From Narthecium ossifragum (taxonomy: Eukaryota; Streptophyta; Magnoliopsida; Dioscoreales; Nartheciaceae), in contig OY986971.1 in the NCBI GenBank assembly GCA_963920575.1, positions 26,454,537-26,518,536 on the forward strand: a DNA stretch of 64,000 bases. Reading direction: 5' to 3'. Below, piece by piece: positions 45,632 through 57,306 of the stretch (its first letter is position 1; the number at the start of each line of letters is the position of its first letter). Under the pieces are notes generated by a model that was given only the letters and a program-made list of their open reading frames with translations, was not told where the DNA came from and made no database searches. Made by a program: the position numbers and the translations under genes.

Positions 45632-46062
45632 GGAGGGGTCTCCGGGTGGGGGATGTCGGTGGCTAGTAGCGGTGACTGGAGCTCAGCTAAGCATGGTGGA
45701 GTACACTAGTAGTGATGGTGGAGATGGACCTAATAATTCTAGTTGGTTGGATTGGAGAATGAGATGCAATACTGGCCGTTGGATCGGTGGGTGCATTTGC
45801 GCCAGATTTGTCGGCGAAAATTTCGTTTTTTATTACCAAATATAATCGGAATGCTTACCCTTTTATTAATGTTATTTATGGAAATAAAAATAATATCAAT
45901 TTTTTTATTTCGTTAATAATCTCATTATAACTATGATTATATGGCGTAGATAATATAAGGTTTAAAGTACTAAAAAATAAAAACTAATTAAATTTTATAT
46001 AGATAATTAATGTTTACACCAAAACAATCACAGAATTCTATGATCACGGAATAAGCTTATAA
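45632..46062. other. GAUT upstream region
   Basis: Presumed promoter of the GAUT gene. AT-rich beyond 45830. No clear TATA box was assigned and no other gene is seen. Confidence 0.35.
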
Positions 46063-46312
46063 GGGGTTGTTTGGTGTGGGAATAACTTTATTCCGGGTCA
46101 AGGGAGTTTATTCTTGGTTTCGGGAATAATTTTGTAATAATTATTTGAAATAAGGAAAAAATAGAGTGAAAAGTGAAAATAATTTTGTAATGATTACTTA
46201 GAATAAGAAAAGTTGTTTGGGGAATAAAGTGGGAAATAAATAGTGAAATTGGCTAAAATATTCTCACATTGAATGCTTATTCCCGTTGGGTATTCCCATA
46301 CCAAACGGGGCC
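46063..46312. mobile_element. Tourist-like MITE, 250 bp
   Basis: Ends GGGGTTGTTTGGTGTGGGAATA and, inward from the right, GGCCCCGTTTGGTATGGGAATA, flanked by TAA at 46060-46062 and 46313-46315. Interior AT-rich, non-coding. Confidence 0.88.
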
Positions 46313-46962
46313 TAATGGTACACAACTACATAGCTTATTCATTCAGAACAGATACATGTATATAAAGGTATCCTTGAGAATTTCCAAAAGGAAAAATTGC
46401 AATATGTTACCTGAATAATTGTATTAGGATATGTTCATGAATGGCAGTAGAACAAAATGCAACTCCTCCAGTCCTTCTGTGTGGAAACAAAACGGCTCCA
46501 CCAAAAAAATTTGATGCAAAAACTTAAAAGGTTATCCGAAAGGCTAATCCAACATGATCCTGCATTGGATTTCTTCGGCTCTTAACTTACTAGACAATAC
46601 AAGCAACAAAGGTTTCTAGATTTACAATAGGTTACAAACCATAACCAATGGAACATCTAAATTAAGCACTTTAGTGGCTTGTTTGGGACTGAGTGATCAG
46701 CAATTTTTTCAGGGAGACGAGTTGATCCTCTCCGAAACCAGCATTTCTTTAGCCTTTGGACTGGGTATCATCTAGTTATCTTTCTTTAGCCTTTGGGCTC
46801 AACTTTTCTGGGGGGGGGGGGGGGGGGGAAAGAAGCATTTCTTCGTGGTGCAAAGTTGATTAGGAGCTGAAATCGAACTCCCACGGAGAGAGTACCCACC
46901 GGTAAATGCTTACCGTGAGATCCATATATGAATATATGATGAGGAGAAGAGTTCCTCGATTG
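46313..46962. other. Intergenic with poly-G tract
   Basis: No gene. A run of about 19 G at 46810-46828 follows TTTGGGCTCAACTTTTCT, which resembles the LINE 3' ends seen elsewhere in the window. The last part may be 3'UTR of SUV3. Confidence 0.4.
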
Positions 46963-49900
46963 TCAGACTACAAAACTCCTGGTTGAATGATCCTCAGTAG
47001 CCTGATCCTGCCTCTTTCTGCCAAGTGAAGACAATGTTAGCATATGAGCTATACAAAATTTGCAATCTTAAGAGAGTATCTGTCAGCATAACCAAAGAAT
47101 GGAAAAGTGGACCTACAAGTTATTCAAATGCTTTACAGTGGAAACAATACAAATAAATATATTCTATATGGCCATCAGAAGATAGAAACTTAAGGGCATT
47201 AAAAAGAAGGAAGATATTCTTTCTAGATGAGGCCAAAACAGGGAATTAAAATTGAGTGAATATAAATTGGAATATGCATACACCCATACTAACATCCACA
47301 TTTTTCACAGCATGAAAAATCTATGATTATGTCAATATCAGCAGTGATGTGACTTGTGACTTATTAGTAGAGAATATTTCCAGGCCAGCACTTCTGTTAA
47401 AAACATTGCAGCCTGAAAAAAGTCACCACAAAGGGATTAAATGGCAATTCGCTTCTTTGAAGAAGTTCAATTTCAACCTCTTTTGACTTTTTATTGAGAG
47501 GCCTGACCACCTTGACGGTGTAAAATAGTCTCCACTTCTACATGTTTCCTGTTAGCAATCTACTTGTTATAACCTCAACAAACACAAGAAGACAAGTGGT
47601 ATTCCTATGAGTTGCAGAACAAACTTTTATGCCACTCCAAAAATTTGTAACTTGAACAATTGGTAAGCTTACTGAGAGCACACAAACTTCATTAGAACTT
47701 TGAAAATAGCTCCCTGCAAAATGATTGCCTTACGGTCACAAAAATCAGTAGACACCAGGAATTCAACATTTGAACAATTTTATGAGAATGAAAGTCATCT
47801 ACCCTGGCGGTACCCTAACACTTAGATACAAACACAATGTTGAGAAATGCTGTTTCCACCTCAACAGGCTTTGTTCAAACTGGTAAAGATTCAAAAAGAA
47901 GCATACCAATGACTAGACATCAAAATTTGAAAATAAAAGCACAATATAATGACATACCAAGACGCTATTGACTGATTGTATATATAAGAGATTAAAGCGA
48001 CAGCTAAGAATACATAAAGGAAATTTAAAAATTGGAGAAATCAAACAAACAAGGAATAGAAACAAAGCAGAGGACTCACGTCTTGAAGAGCTTCATAAGT
48101 GACCTTGGTCTCTCATACTCCTCTTTCTCGTCATGACCAGTTATGTCACTCTCCTCCTCGATAGTTTTTGGTCTCCCTTGATGCCTCGACTCAGGTTTCC
48201 AGTCGGCTTTAACTAGAGACTTTCCAAGCAAATCAGCGATATTTGTTGCCATTGTCTCAGCTCTCTGCACATAAGGAAATGTCTCCTCCCTAAAGTGATG
48301 TGACAACCATAGGTACATGGACACAACCTGATGCTTTGTCTCGAGATCCAACAGCTCCGCATCGTTAGTGGCAGAGCCCTTTGGCATCCCCATTGCGATA
48401 CCAACCGGACGGTTCTGGCTATAGTGTGAAGCAAACCTCAATAGATGGAACATTGCCTTTGGATCCCTGATATTGACTGGTGCAAAGCAGAAATTGTAAC
48501 GTTCTTCGAGAGACAACCCCTGCACCTTCTCCAGCATATTTGCCACCTTCTTCACACTGTCGTGCCGGCACAGGAAGTAAGAACCATCAAGACGACAGTT
48601 GTCACGGAACTTATTGAGTAGCTCGCAAAAAGTGATGTTCGGGGACTGCCCAGCGAATAATTCCACCTGCTCGAAGAATGGAAACAGCCCAACTTTCTTC
48701 ACCTCTTCAAACGGCTGCTGCAAACACTCAATTAGATAATCCAAGTCATCCAGAAGGAACGCAGTCACCAGCCCATCCGGGTACCTACTACCTCTCCGCC
48801 CTGCTCGTCCAGCTATCTGTTTCACCTGGGATGCAGCCACCGGCACCATCTTATCCCCATTATACTTTGACAGCGAATAGAAAACCACCCTCCTGATATT
48901 AAGATTCAATCCCATTCCTACTGCATCACTAGCAACCAGAACATCATACTCATTATCCTGATCATTAAATAGGTTGGCCTGGTGCCGCCTGGTCTCCGGT
49001 GGCAATGCACCATAAATAACACAACACTTATGCTTCGTGAACTTCTCGATTGCCAGCCTAACCTCAAATATCTCCCTACGTGAGAATGCCACAATACAAT
49101 CACCCGACTTCACATTCTTCAAATCCCCCAACAAGGTCTTAGCCTCGACCACCAATGGCTTAAACCTCTCATACCGATTCACCTCCAACTCATCCCCCGT
49201 CTCCTTACAAATCTCTCTCACAATCTTCAATACACTCGGGTCGCCGCACAAATGGATCTCATCCGCCATCAACCCAAGCAACGCACGAGTCCAAGCATAC
49301 CCTCGAGTAGGGTCGGCCATCATCTGTACCTCATCGATCACGGCAACATCGAACATCTCCTCTGTCGATACCATTTCAATAGTACAAGCAACGTGGTTCG
49401 AAAAGGGCACATTTTTCTTCTCCTGACCAGTATGCAAACTACAATAAACCCCTGAAGAGTTAACTTTATCGAATACCTCCATGGCAAGTAACCGGAGAGG
49501 ACTACAATAAACTCCCTTCTTCGCCTCCATGAATCGTTGCAGAGCATTATAAGTTTTGCCGCTGTTCGTGGGGCCACAGTGGTATATAATCCTTCGTTTC
49601 ATGGCGCGGGCGAAGGGGAACCAGGTGTGCGGCTTGGTGAGATCGGCCGACTCCATGAGGAGCTCGAACTTCTTCATTTCATCGCTCAGGTGCTCGACGG
49701 CGAAGTCGGCGAAGATGGGGAAGAGGAACTCGTCGGCGGAGGCGGTGGAGTGGAGGAAAAGGAGATGTGGAACGAGCTCCGGGGGGCATCGGTTGAGGAA
49801 GAACCGGCGGAAGCGGCGGACAGCGGAGGGGAAGAAGGAGGCGGGGATGTAAAGAGCCAAGGCTTGGTCGGAGGCCCATGGAGACTTCGCAAACGACCTA

Positions 49901-50229
49901 ATAATCTGCGTTAGGGAGTCCCATTGGGTACGGGTAAGCTTGGAGGAGCCCTCCTCGATGCTATTGAGGCGTTGATAGAGGTTGCTGGGATCGAATTCTT
50001 CGGAGGCGGTGGAGAAGGTTAAGTAAAGGTGGAGCCTTGAAGGAGGGGAGATGAGATAGGGATTGCTAAAAGACCCTTGGGATCCTAAACGTATCCCTGG
50101 CCCTAGCCCTAACCCTAGCTGGGGGTTGGGGATGGGAGAGGAGAGGAGAGAGGGAGAGGAGAGAAGGACGCGGAGCTTGGAGAGGGAGGAGCGGGAGGAT
50201 GAGAGCGATCGGAGAAGAGAGTATGCCAT
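46963..50229 (-). CDS. SUV3: ATP-dependent RNA helicase SUV3, mitochondrial
   Basis: DExH-box helicase of the SUV3 family, which unwinds RNA for decay and processing in mitochondria. Exon 1 48080-50229 covers nearly everything. It ends AAG-AC at a strong GTGAGT donor; reading on gives a stop three bases later. The 55-nt exon 2, 46963-47017, follows a TTGGCAG acceptor, restores the frame and adds a basic-to-polar tail ending SFVV, for 734 aa. The N-terminus is Ser/Arg/Leu-rich with few acidic residues until about residue 77, as in a mitochondrial presequence. Helicase motifs: Walker A GPTNSGKT (219-226), D-E-V-Q (299-302), [10 protein letters not shown] (about 434-443), [10 protein letters not shown] (471-480), then the SUV3 C-terminal domain. 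The roughly 200-residue N-terminal extension fits the longer plant form (Arabidopsis DExH18). The second exon is my inference from splice sites and frame. Confidence 0.94.
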
Positions 50230-50419
50230 GGGGATACCTTAGATCGGAGACATGAGAGGAGGCGGTGGCGACGGTGGTGGTCGTGGCGGTGGCGGTGGCG
50301 GAGGTGGAAGTCGGGAAGGGCTTGTTTGGGCGTCGTTGGCGAAGGGGATGTAGTCTTATTACGTGGGTTTGATTGGGTGCTGTTGGATTCAGGCAGGCGC
50401 CAATCTTTGGCCTGACCCA
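50230..50419 (-). promoter_or_regulatory. SUV3 5' leader and promoter region
   Basis: Immediately upstream of the SUV3 start is a GGTGGCGG-rich, non-TATA stretch (50255-50310 on the plus strand), which fits a housekeeping promoter or leader. No specific element was assigned. Confidence 0.4.
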
Positions 50420-50673
50420 AACGTAAGTGCAAACGGGAATAACCGTTAAAGGAGGAAATATTCTTTGAATATTTTTGAATTCATTATTTATTTCATATTT
50501 TATTCCCTGAATATATTTTTTTATTTTAAATAATCATTATAAAGTTATTCCCACTCTTCACTCTACTTTTCTCTTATTCTAAATAATATTTTCAAAATCA
50601 AGAATAAAATTCCTTAATCTGGAATAAAATTCCTTAATCTGAAATAAAATTATCCCCGTATCAAACGAGTTCT
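50420..50673. mobile_element. Degenerate MITE related to 46063-46312
   Basis: Right end ATCCCCGTATCAAACGAG with flanking TAA resembles the 46063 element's terminus, and the interior phrase TCCTTAATCTGRAATAAAAT is tandemly duplicated. The left end, near CAAACGGGAATAACC, is poorly preserved. Confidence is limited. Confidence 0.45.
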
Positions 50674-51701
50674 AAGTGAACATTTACTATATATATATAC
50701 AATAGGGCTAATATCATATTTTATTACAAAATTGGATTTATATATTTTCTGTAATCTTCAAATATCAACGTAATACAAAATAGTCCTTTTTCCAAATAAA
50801 ACTTTCTACTTTGATAAATCATTTGGTTGAAAATTATATGAAGAAATAGTTTTTTCTTTTCTTGCTCTTTCATTAACAATTTTTATGGTTTAATAATTTT
50901 TCTCTCTACTATTTTTATTATGGCTATTTATTTGTCATTTCTAGTGGAATTTTTTTTTAATACTTATATTACTTGAGGAAAATTTTGTAGTCACTTGGCG
51001 CCCTCGAAGGTAGAATCATGGTTCCGTCCCAATGCCTCGTGACTTCCATTAAAACTAAAGATCATGCATATTTGTTTATTAAAATATACTCATTTATCAA
51101 GAATAAAATCACATACTCGTCTAAGGCTACACGCTGAAAAAGAATAGGTAGTTTTATCACATAAAATTCAATCTTGCATCAAAATATAATATATTCTGAT
51201 TTACAGTTTAAATTATATTATTTCTATTCATGAATTAGTTTTTCAGATATATTAGACAAATATAATTAACAAGAAACAACAGCATATATGTTTTCTTGCT
51301 AAAATATACTTTCTTATAGTCCGTTATGAAAAATAATATCATATTTTCCCTTCAGTCAAAAAAAGAGGTCGTAAAATTTTATCAGCCATACAGGAACTTG
51401 AACTTGATTAGATAGATTTCTACAAATCCAATCCTTAGTTTCTACAGCATAAACAAGACAGCCACATACAGTGAATAAATGAGAAATAACAAAATTTTGG
51501 CTACTGAACAACAAAATGAGCCTGTTGGTTGCTTAAAGAACTCAACTCCGACCATATAAGATCCTCTCATCTCCAAGAATTGCCAGGAAGGAGAAGAGCA
51601 TTTGATCAGCAAATGAGAGCTCCGCCACTGGCCCATTTGCTCCCAAGATCTATACCACCGGCAGCAACATTGCGGAGTTCTCTTCGACTCGGAGCGATGA
51701 T
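50674..51701. other. Intergenic, AT-rich
   Basis: No credible gene. The last 200-300 bp next to 51702 is probably 3'UTR of the methyltransferase gene. Confidence 0.4.
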
Positions 51702-54700
51702 CTATTCCTCTGCTGTTTTGTTGCTCCGGCCGGCAACCCAGTACTGTTTCACCGCGACTAGTATTTTCTCCTGCACGAAAGGTCCATCCTCATGATCCAC
51801 CATCTTGGTATTCCATCTCATCCCAGCCGCCATCGTCTTCACCTTAATCAGGACATCTACTTCATCGCGGAGAATAACTGCACCTTCCGGCCTCAAGATG
51901 CGGTCCATCTCCAACAGAATATCTTCCATCTTGCACCTGTTTTAAAAGCATAAGCATATCAATCCATGTTTATTGTAGATGTGGCCCAATGGTCCTGTAT
52001 AATATGTAAACAAAACACAAGTGTATTTTAGTGCACTGGATGAACTTACTTGTTCTTGTACAAGCTGAAAACATGGTTAGCATGAATGAGGTCATATGTT
52101 CTCGGATAGGTGGAAAAACCTTCACACCTGGAGCAAAGAAGAGAAAGGCTACAAGTCAGATATTAAATGCATGACAATTGATGAAAGATATTAAATGGAC
52201 TTCTAATATGTCAAGTATCAAGGTTTACATGACACAGTCCATGCCAACATAAGCAAAATGAGTAGGCTCGATTAATTTTTCAATGCATCAGGATGAAAAG
52301 ATTAGACTGACAAAGATAGGGTGGGCAAAATGAGCAAAACAGACAGCGGAATCCAACATTATGTGGGATATGAAAGGCAACCCCGACCATAGGTATGTTG
52401 TCTTCATTTCTGATGAATCACTTGTCATAGGCTTGGAAAGAAGAGGAGAAAGACATAGAAGGCACTCAAATGTCATCTCATAAATATGTCCTGATGCTCC
52501 AGCTCTTGTCTAAATGGCAAGGCCAGATATCAACTCCATTGCTCACATGCTAGTATTTTTAATGGACACGCGGAGGACATCTTTACTTCTAATGCACCAA
52601 CATGACACAGACAGCTCCAATCACATATAATCTAAGATGATATACAAATCACAAAGCCGGATATGATCCGTTGTTAACATGCTAGTATCATTGGTGGACA
52701 CAAAGAGGACATCTTGCCTTCTAATGCACCAACTGACTTCGAGTCTGACAACATATATATTGCAAACACATCAAGATTATATATTCGTGTGGAATACCTA
52801 AAATATCAGTTATAGGAAGAAATGCTATTGAATAGATCTTTGCAGATCAGTTATAAGAAGAAATGCTATTGAATAGATCTTTTCCAATAAATGGGAGATT
52901 AAGACAATTAAAGATGAATGGAGCAAGTTGTCTAAATTGCAAAAAGAGAAGACGACATACCAGTCATGATATATGCCAATCAATCCCCGTTCATATATAA
53001 CTCCCAATGTAGACTTCTCAGCAATAGTGGGAACCACATTCATCACCCATAACTTTGGAGATTCAATAGATGCAGCAAAACTACCTAAACCTGCATTCAT
53101 ATCCATTATATTGCGGTATCTTCCTGTATCAAGCAACTTGTTGATATTTTTATAAGCCTTGACATGTTTCTTCCAGAGTCTATTATCCTCCTGATATGAT
53201 TCCACAGAGACCCCGGGAACAGCCCCCCTAGCTACTCTAGGAGGGACAGCGTTCAGTCTACCCGGGAAAGTCTTGAGTTCACCGCCGGCGACCTCTTCGG
53301 GCTTGTTCACCTCTGGAAAGGGAGTTATGCATGCCTCCATTTTCTTGTACCTGATGTCAAAAGGCAAAACCAAGCATATATAGAGGTAAACACAACGAAA
53401 ATTGATAGCTGAAAACGCAGGGTAACGAGGGAAACAAGCATAGACGAAGCTACATGTTACGAAAAATGAGTTGTATAGATTTATATGAGTTTTCAGGAAA
53501 AAAAGAACTATACCAGACATCATCTGTGTTCGCAGATTCACACATGCTGACACGGGGCTCATCTTGCCTCCCTGGACAAGAATCAGAATTCATTCTCTTC
53601 CTCCAAATTGCCATCTCACCCTTTTCAGATACCTTCTCCCAGCAAAGAAGTGTAGCAATCTCTTCAATCTTTTTTTGTTCTTCCTGAAGCTCTTCCTTTG
53701 GGCGCTGCCATGCCTTGTAATTAGTCCTCCAATTAATGGGAGGCCCTGAAAGTACCCAGTAGCCACCAGGCCTGAGAACTCGATCCACTTCCATCATGTA
53801 CATGCCATCTGCAAAGAAAGAACCTCAGTGATCCACCCCAAAACTTCATAACAAGGAAATACTTAGTAGAAGTGGGGCCCTTGCCGAGGATGATTGCTTT
53901 ATTATCAAGCAAATAGAAAAAGATGAAGAGCAGCATCATTCTTTAACCTTACCATTTGATCCCCATGGGATTAAGCAACGTGAGCAGTGGGCCATATCAA
54001 AGGCCCTAGCAGGGTAGGGGAGCTGTATTGTTCCAAGAACACCAATAACAGCAGGCACACCTCTTTCTAGTGCAAACTGCACCTGTGCCTCATGTGAGTC
54101 CCTTGGAGCAAATGACATGGCTAACACATTTCTTTTCAATAGGTATGCACCCCAGCTAGCAACCTATAATATTCAAGTACTCAGTGGAAGTAAAATGATT
54201 GCAAAAAAATGAAACCTTCAGTAATTGCAAGACAAAAAAAATCTAGTAATTTTACTTCCTATTATTCAATGAGATGACCCAATGAGTACAGCATGAAGTC
54301 AAGAAAGATTTTACACACCCCGCAACCAGTGTCCAATGCAGTTCTCACAGTCCCATTAGCGATAGGGATAACAGATGCAAGCTGATCAATATATGCATCT
54401 GCCCCTTGAGGGAACTGTGTCCCTCCACCTGGAAATCTGAAGACATTGCCCTCATACTGAACCCAGTTCTGGACAGCCTTCTCGACCGTCAAACTCTTAT
54501 AAGGGACATTTGCATAAGCTACATAATCACGACTCTTGGGCCAGGGAAAAGGGGCCACATATCCTTTTGGGGCCGGTATAAGGCAGTAGAGCTTCTCTTT
54601 ATCAGGTGGGCAATGCCTTTCCCTATAGTTCATGTTCTCCCTAGGAAAGGTCATAGCTCGCTTTTGATCTTGGCAAGGAGTGTAATCTGTAAACATTCCA

Positions 54701-54960
54701 CTACATGGCTCAAATTTTTGAACCTTCAAATCAGGTATATCTTCAGTGCCAGCTCCAGTGTGATGGGTCTCGAAATTGAGATTGGACAAGACAGTGCAGT
54801 CCGTCTGCTTTGTAATCTCGACGGCAATGCCATCTCCCTTGCCAAAACCACTCCTCTGCCATGCGCCAAGCACATAGAAGAAGCAACACAGGCCAATCAC
54901 AATGAATATAGAAACAGAGCTCCGGGTCCTGCTCTCTGCACCATTCCCTTTCATAGCCAT
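51702..54960 (-). CDS. PMT2: Probable methyltransferase PMT2-like (DUF248)
   Basis: Golgi type II membrane protein of the putative S-adenosylmethionine methyltransferase 29 family (DUF248), implicated in cell-wall polysaccharide methylation; the substrate is not established. Six coding exons on the minus strand: 54319-54960, 53953-54163, 53514-53808, 52961-53350, 52050-52127, 51702-51936. All junctions are GT-AG with consistent phase, total 616 aa, as in Arabidopsis PMT2. TM anchor at about residues 15-35 ([18 protein letters not shown]). Conserved features: [21 protein letters not shown], the SAM-binding [14 protein letters not shown] spanning exons 1-2, [24 protein letters not shown], the second [13 protein letters not shown], and [12 protein letters not shown]. 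An acceptor at about 54974 (ACAG) and a donor near 55816 (GTGAGG) indicate a 5'UTR intron of about 840 nt. Intact and very conserved. Confidence 0.95.
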
Positions 54961-55967
54961 GATGCACCTGTGAGAATTCTCACTCCATTAGCATAATCCA
55001 AGTTTAGTGGAAAACGTCAGTATTTTTCCATAGGAATTAATTGATGGCATTGTTAGGGGCTTCCAATCTCAGCACATTTAGAGAAACAACATAACTTTTC
55101 CCATCGACATAGATCTTACACAGATCTCCTACATTGTCTAAAAACAGCAAAAATAGCAAGCAGTAAATCTCAAACTATTTAAAGCACATTAAGCTTGTGA
55201 GCTGACAGGGTGCAAGATACATCACAACGTCGAATGGAGATCTACCCGTAATGCTTGCAGACTAAAAGAGGTATATTAATAGTTGCCACCTTAGTAGATA
55301 AAACCATCAAATGTGGCCATGCTACAACTAAAATCTTCAAGCCATCAACAAAAATGTGAAACCAAACTCAAACACTTCAAATATAGCACTAATTGACCAA
55401 CTTAAGAACCATCTCAATGGCCACGAAACTAGATCCCAGGAAACCGACAAAAATCGCTATTTTTAAGAGGCTCACCTCCAGAGACACAACTCTAAGCGAC
55501 TCCCACTCTAAGATTCAACTCTGGAGGCACCTCCACCACTCCATACAGCTCAAATCCAACACATCTCTTCCCAAATCATCACTCTTAGACTTGCAACCCA
55601 TTTACAACCCAAGATCAAGTTTAGATCTCTAAAATTCTCACAAAAAAAAAACCAATCTTTACAAAATCCAAGCACCAAAGCCTCATCAATAACACACAAA
55701 ATCTGCAGGAAAATACCAAAACCAGCTGAAATACCCAGAAAGATCGCAAAAGCAACACAAAACCAAGCCAGAAAAGAAGACAACTAGATCTGATCACGTT
55801 GTCTCCAATTCCTCACCGATTTTGTCGAAACTAAGACCAATGCGATCAGCTGGAGTAGAAGATCTCGGATTCCGCTCCGCCTCCGAACTGAACGAAGTGT
55901 GAACGATCTCTACCAGTCTCTCTATCTGTATCTCACTTTGATCTCCTCGAATCCAAACAAACCCAAC

Positions 55968-55978
55968 CCTTATATATG
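55968..55978 (-). promoter_or_regulatory. TATA box of the PMT2-like gene
   Basis: CATATATAAGGG on the minus strand, upstream of the inferred leader exon (about 55817-55940). Distance to the inferred leader is about 30 bp or more. Assigned from motif and position only. Confidence 0.55.
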
Positions 55979-57306
55979 TAGGAAGTTTTTAATTCGATTT
56001 CGATAAAAGTCTCCCAGCATGGTTCTCCCTCAAGACCCCTGTCAAGATCTCTGCCCCACTTCTTTAATCGCATCCAACGCTCCTAGTCGAACTTTAGCTA
56101 ACCTCAACTCTGCACGTGACACTCATTTATAGAGCACAATCCATGGAGATACGTTGCTGGCTTTCTTAGGAGGGAGAACACGTACGGAGTCTAGGATAAT
56201 AACTGAGGTGCACTGAGAACGGGATGGGACGGGAGCGGTGGTGGCATCTGGCGATGGTGGCCGTTCAAAGGAGAACGGACGGTGTGGGAAAGGGGACTTC
56301 GGCTGGACGGTGGTGATCATCCGATCGAGACCAAGGTTCTTTTTAAATTGTTTCGATCCGGGATTGCTGGATCGGTGGCCGGGGAGTGAGTACACGCGTC
56401 GTTTTCTGACTTGTTCTGGCCGATGTTTCGTGGATGTTGGTGCGTTGGGGATCCGAGGAGAATTTAGTGCTGGATCTGGCGTCATTCTGTGGGAAGCCGC
56501 GTGTCGGTGTGATTTGTAGGTGGGGGATATGCTTTACAGCGCGTAATTCGTTTAATTAAGTGCGAAAGCGACGCGTGTCCTAGTCAAGCTGTCGGTTGGT
56601 TGGTTTAGTTCCATTTTGGAGGAAATTAGGGGACTTTATGACTAATAGCCTCTTTGAGATTTGGAGTGTTCGGCAACCAAGCACAATGACAAGAGGGTTA
56701 TCCAAACATTTTAAGATGTTTGGTGCGAGTGCATTGGATAGCAATCATCTATCAAATTTATGAATAACATTGTCGGATGAAAGAACATTATTTTATCAAT
56801 GATTGTTGAGTGTGTTAAAATTATTCTTAATGTAATTTGATGTTACGTCACGTGATACGATTAAAATATTATAAATGATATAGCATTCATGCAGCTTTGG
56901 CGCAGTGTGTCAAATAGCTGCATCATTGTATTTTTTTTTCCACTATAAATTATGCATCGGCGAATTCGAATGTAGCAGGCCAAATGAGCCCATGCTCCAA
57001 GCAACAAGGCCCAATATCACTGGGCCTTAAACTTGATTGTGGTTTGAGTCGGATCGGGACGGATTTGGTCTGCCCTGGTCCGGCCCATTATACATTCTCT
57101 CGGCTTGAGAGGTCAGAGGTGATTCGGTAGATTGGTCGAAGAACGAGGGGCATATCCGTCACGATTCCACAAAAATATCCGTTGCAACCATCAATGGCTT
57201 CGAAGGCCTCTCCCATGGAGGGAAAGAGCTCCCACTCCAAAACCTGGCCCTGATATTTTGCTGCGATCCCTGCATTTTGTGTGCTTTAGCTGGAATCCTC
57301 GCGGAG
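55979..57306. promoter_or_regulatory. Divergent promoter region between PMT2 and DEG8
   Basis: About 1.3 kb separates the two outward-facing genes. Positions 56120-56560 are GC-richer with a spurious ORF that I do not recognise. Positions 56640-56960 are AT-rich. The DEG8 5' leader should lie near 57100-57306, with no obvious TATA. An unidentified repeat may occupy part of the middle. Confidence 0.4.

Noticed and set aside
52825..53562. Single 245-codon ORF in the methyltransferase gene
   Set aside because: It reads through two introns of PMT2; splicing at consensus sites reproduces the conserved protein instead.
56123..56519. Opposing ORFs of 120 and 93 codons between PMT2 and DEG8
   Set aside because: Both strands are open over the same GC-richer stretch. 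There is no domain or splice support, so it was treated as non-coding.
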